A stretch of 6,042 bases of DNA from Thermoplasmata archaeon (GTDB taxonomy: Archaea; Thermoplasmatota; Thermoplasmata; SG8-5; JAGLSY01). A program made the position numbers and the translations under genes. The notes below the pieces were generated by a model. It was not told the DNA's origin. It saw nothing but the letters and a program-made list of their open reading frames with translations, and searched no databases. The stretch covers positions 1 to 6,042 of the forward strand of contig JAGLQE010000438.1 of assembly GCA_023137005.1 (NCBI GenBank), in the 5' to 3' direction. This document shows positions 4,608 through 6,042 of the stretch, one piece after another (position 1 is the first letter of the stretch; each line of letters begins with the position of its first letter).

Positions 4608-5399
4608 TCATTCTAGTAGCCAGAAGAAAGATGGTATGATCACGGCTATCAATCCAAAGACTATGCAGAACATGGAGAAATTTATCTGCTTGGCCATTCT
4701 TAGCAATATCTCCATTGTGTAATAGCCGAAGACGAAGGCGAATAAGCCCGCGACAATATAGGGGCCGAGGCCGATCGATGCCATATCTCCGAACACTATG
4801 AAATACCCGGCAGCCGCGAAGGACACCGGCACTGATAGCATGAAGGAGAATTTCATACTAGCTGATTTTTCATAATCCCTCATCAGGAGTGCGGACACCG
4901 TCATGCCGGACCTGGATATACCAGGAAGAATAGCAAATCCCTGAGCCAGTCCCAGGATCATATAATCCTTCCATCCTGCTTTTGAGAGTTTCTTGGGTTT
5001 TCTACGGTATTGCTCACGAATTATCAGCCCGGTGACGATGAGGGCCAGTCCCACGAAGATCGTTATGGTCTCACCTGTCCATAAATTGCTTTCGAAGGTG
5101 GCCTCCAATATTAAAAGAAAGGGCAGGGCGCATATCAGGGCAATGATGGTGACAGCCCAGTAGAACTTCGGGATTTTTCCACCAGAAAAATCAGCCATGG
5201 CCAATAGGTCCTTCGGATACTTCGCGACCACTGCCAATGCAGTTCCAATATGCACTGCCAGTCCCAGAGTTATGGCCATCCTGGGGTCGAGATTGAAGCC
5301 GTTCACAAGTATAATGGAAGACTGGCCACTACTTGACACCGGGAGCCATTCCGTAATACCCTGAACAATGCCGATGACGACAGCGGTCCACCAATCCAT
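4608..5399 (-). CDS. uppP: Undecaprenyl-diphosphatase-like polyprenyl-diphosphate phosphatase (UppP/BacA family)
   Basis: The 263-residue integral membrane protein is of usual family length (about 265-275) with around eight hydrophobic segments. The family removes one phosphate from C55-type or dolichyl diphosphate so that the lipid carrier can be reused. The first active-site motif is VQGITEWLPVSSSG (12-25), with Q13 and E17 fitting the (E/Q)XXXE pattern. The second is PGISRSGMT (159-167), with the conserved R163 and S164. The position held by catalytic His30 in E. coli BacA (SSTGH) is Q26 here (SSSGQ). In an archaeon without peptidoglycan the likely job is recycling the glycosylation lipid carrier, which suits the GT2 gene next to it. 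The start at ATG 5399 is the family N-terminus. No Shine-Dalgarno precedes it, but a TATA-like box lies about 25 bases upstream, so expression is probably leaderless and at least partly independent of thi4. Confidence 0.92.
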   Translation of the reverse strand: MDWWTAVVIGIVQGITEWLPVSSSGQSSIILVNGFNLDPRMAITLGLAVHIGTALAVVAKYPKDLLAMADFSGGKIPKFYWAVTIIALICALPFLLILEATFESNLWTGETITIFVGLALIVTGLIIREQYRRKPKKLSKAGWKDYMILGLAQGFAILPGISRSGMTVSALLMRDYEKSASMKFSFMLSVPVSFAAAGYFIVFGDMASIGLGPYIVAGLFAFVFGYYTMEILLRMAKQINFSMFCIVFGLIAVIIPSFFWLLE

Positions 5400-5418
5400 A
5401 ATTGGATATTGGGGTTAA

Positions 5419-5430
5419 GGGATATAATCT
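5419..5430 (-). promoter_or_regulatory. TATA-like box for leaderless uppP transcription
   Basis: On the - strand AGATTATATCCC overlaps the end of thi4 and is centred about 25 bases before the uppP ATG at 5399. That places the start of transcription at about the start codon, and no Shine-Dalgarno is seen in the 30-base gap. Confidence 0.45.
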
Positions 5431-6042
5431 TACCCATGCTTATGTGGAGAGTTGTCTAATCTATCCAGTTCTTTTAGGATTATATCAGCCACTTTCTTTC
5501 CAGATAGTAGCATACCACCAAAGATTGGCCCCATACGTGGAGCACCATAGACCGCGTTCGATGCCATGCCAGCGACATACAGGCCAGGGTAAACCTCTTT
5601 GGTATTCTCGATAACTGTTTGTTCTCCAATCTCGGCCCACATGGATTTCTCACCCTCTAGATCTCCATTAGGTGTGTTCAATCTACCTGCCTTTTTGATC
5701 ACGACCTTACAAACCTCTGTAGGATGACCTGTGGCATCGACACATACTTTCGCACCTATGGACAGAGGATCAACGTGCAAACCAGCCATTTCCACCGCAC
5801 TCCAGGTTATCACGAAGCCAGACACTCTGCGAACATCATCAATATCCCGGATCAAAACATCCTCTACAGACATGGTATTGAACATTTTCGCACCTGCAGA
5901 CATACAACCAGCGCACAGCTTGCTTGTCGCCTCTATTGAATCTGCTGTGAAATAACCATTACCAGCATCTTCATATTTTATCCCGAACTCATCCAAGATG
6001 GGCAGGGATTTTTCTTGAATCACTATAACAGGAAAGGTCATT
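5430..6042 (-). CDS. thi4: Thi4-family thiazole synthase (archaeal sulfide-dependent type), 5' truncated by window edge
   Basis: Thi4 builds the ADP-thiazole half of thiamine from NAD and glycine. Archaeal members use free sulfide as sulfur source where yeast Thi4 gives up its own cysteine. About 203 C-terminal residues are visible of roughly 260; the N-terminal FAD/NAD-binding GxGxxG part lies beyond the window edge. The ATG at 6041 corresponds to an internal Met before the PVIVIQEKSLPILDEFGIKYE segment (broken here at 4-24), so it is not the true start. Recognisable family blocks, counted from that Met, are TWSAVEMAGLHVDPL (79-93), VDATGH (H106), EGEKSMWAEIGE (129-140), YPGLYVAGM (151-159) and the near-invariant PRMGPIFGGMLLSGKK (168-183). 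C111 lies five residues after H106. Older annotations call this family ribulose-1,5-bisphosphate synthetase. It ends 30 bases before uppP on the same strand. With thiD at the other end, the window carries genes for both halves of thiamine. Confidence 0.93.
   Translation of the reverse strand, partial: MTFPVIVIQEKSLPILDEFGIKYEDAGNGYFTADSIEATSKLCAGCMSAGAKMFNTMSVEDVLIRDIDDVRRVSGFVITWSAVEMAGLHVDPLSIGAKVCVDATGHPTEVCKVVIKKAGRLNTPNGDLEGEKSMWAEIGEQTVIENTKEVYPGLYVAGMASNAVYGAPRMGPIFGGMLLSGKKVADIILKELDRLDNSPHKHG

Overview
The window looks archaeal, most likely euryarchaeal and possibly Thermoplasmata-like. The lineage is an inference from gene content, not a match. Supporting signs are an archaeal-type Thi4 thiazole synthase, a membrane-anchored FKBP with a long flap insert, a soluble DPM1-like family 2 glycosyltransferase, a tRNA-Phe without encoded CCA followed by an oligo-T tract, and TATA-like boxes about 25 bases before start codons that have no Shine-Dalgarno sequence.

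Layout from left to right. The 3' part of thiD (HMP/HMP-P kinase) runs off the left edge on the + strand. It overlaps by ATGA with a GT4 family glycosyltransferase gene. Convergent to these on the - strand lie an FKBP-type prolyl isomerase gene and, upstream of it, a small conserved-looking 83-residue protein gene. A 12-bp hairpin with a T-rich tail separates those two. Next is an AT-rich, gene-poor stretch (about 3042-3354), then a tRNA-Phe(GAA) gene on the - strand with two tandem 37-bp dyad repeats just upstream. A GT2 glycosyltransferase gene follows on the + strand. It is convergent with a gene for undecaprenyl-diphosphatase-like UppP on the - strand, and the 277-bp gap between them is full of inverted repeats, including an 88-base imperfect palindrome. 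The right edge cuts a thi4 gene, also on the - strand, which ends 30 bases before uppP.

Two themes emerge. Thiamine synthesis appears at both ends: ThiD makes the pyrimidine half and Thi4 the thiazole half. Between them are three genes that fit lipid-carrier-dependent surface glycosylation: a GT4 sugar transferase, a polyprenyl-phosphate sugar transferase-like GT2, and a polyprenyl-diphosphate phosphatase. The FKBP is probably a folding helper on the outer face of the membrane. These are mostly separate transcription units, so a joint pathway is inferred from gene content, not from an operon.

I saw no CRISPR array, complete mobile element or defence system. The least explained sequence is non-coding: the tandem dyads upstream of the tRNA, the 88-base palindrome with alternative pairings, and the AT-rich region at 3100-3310.
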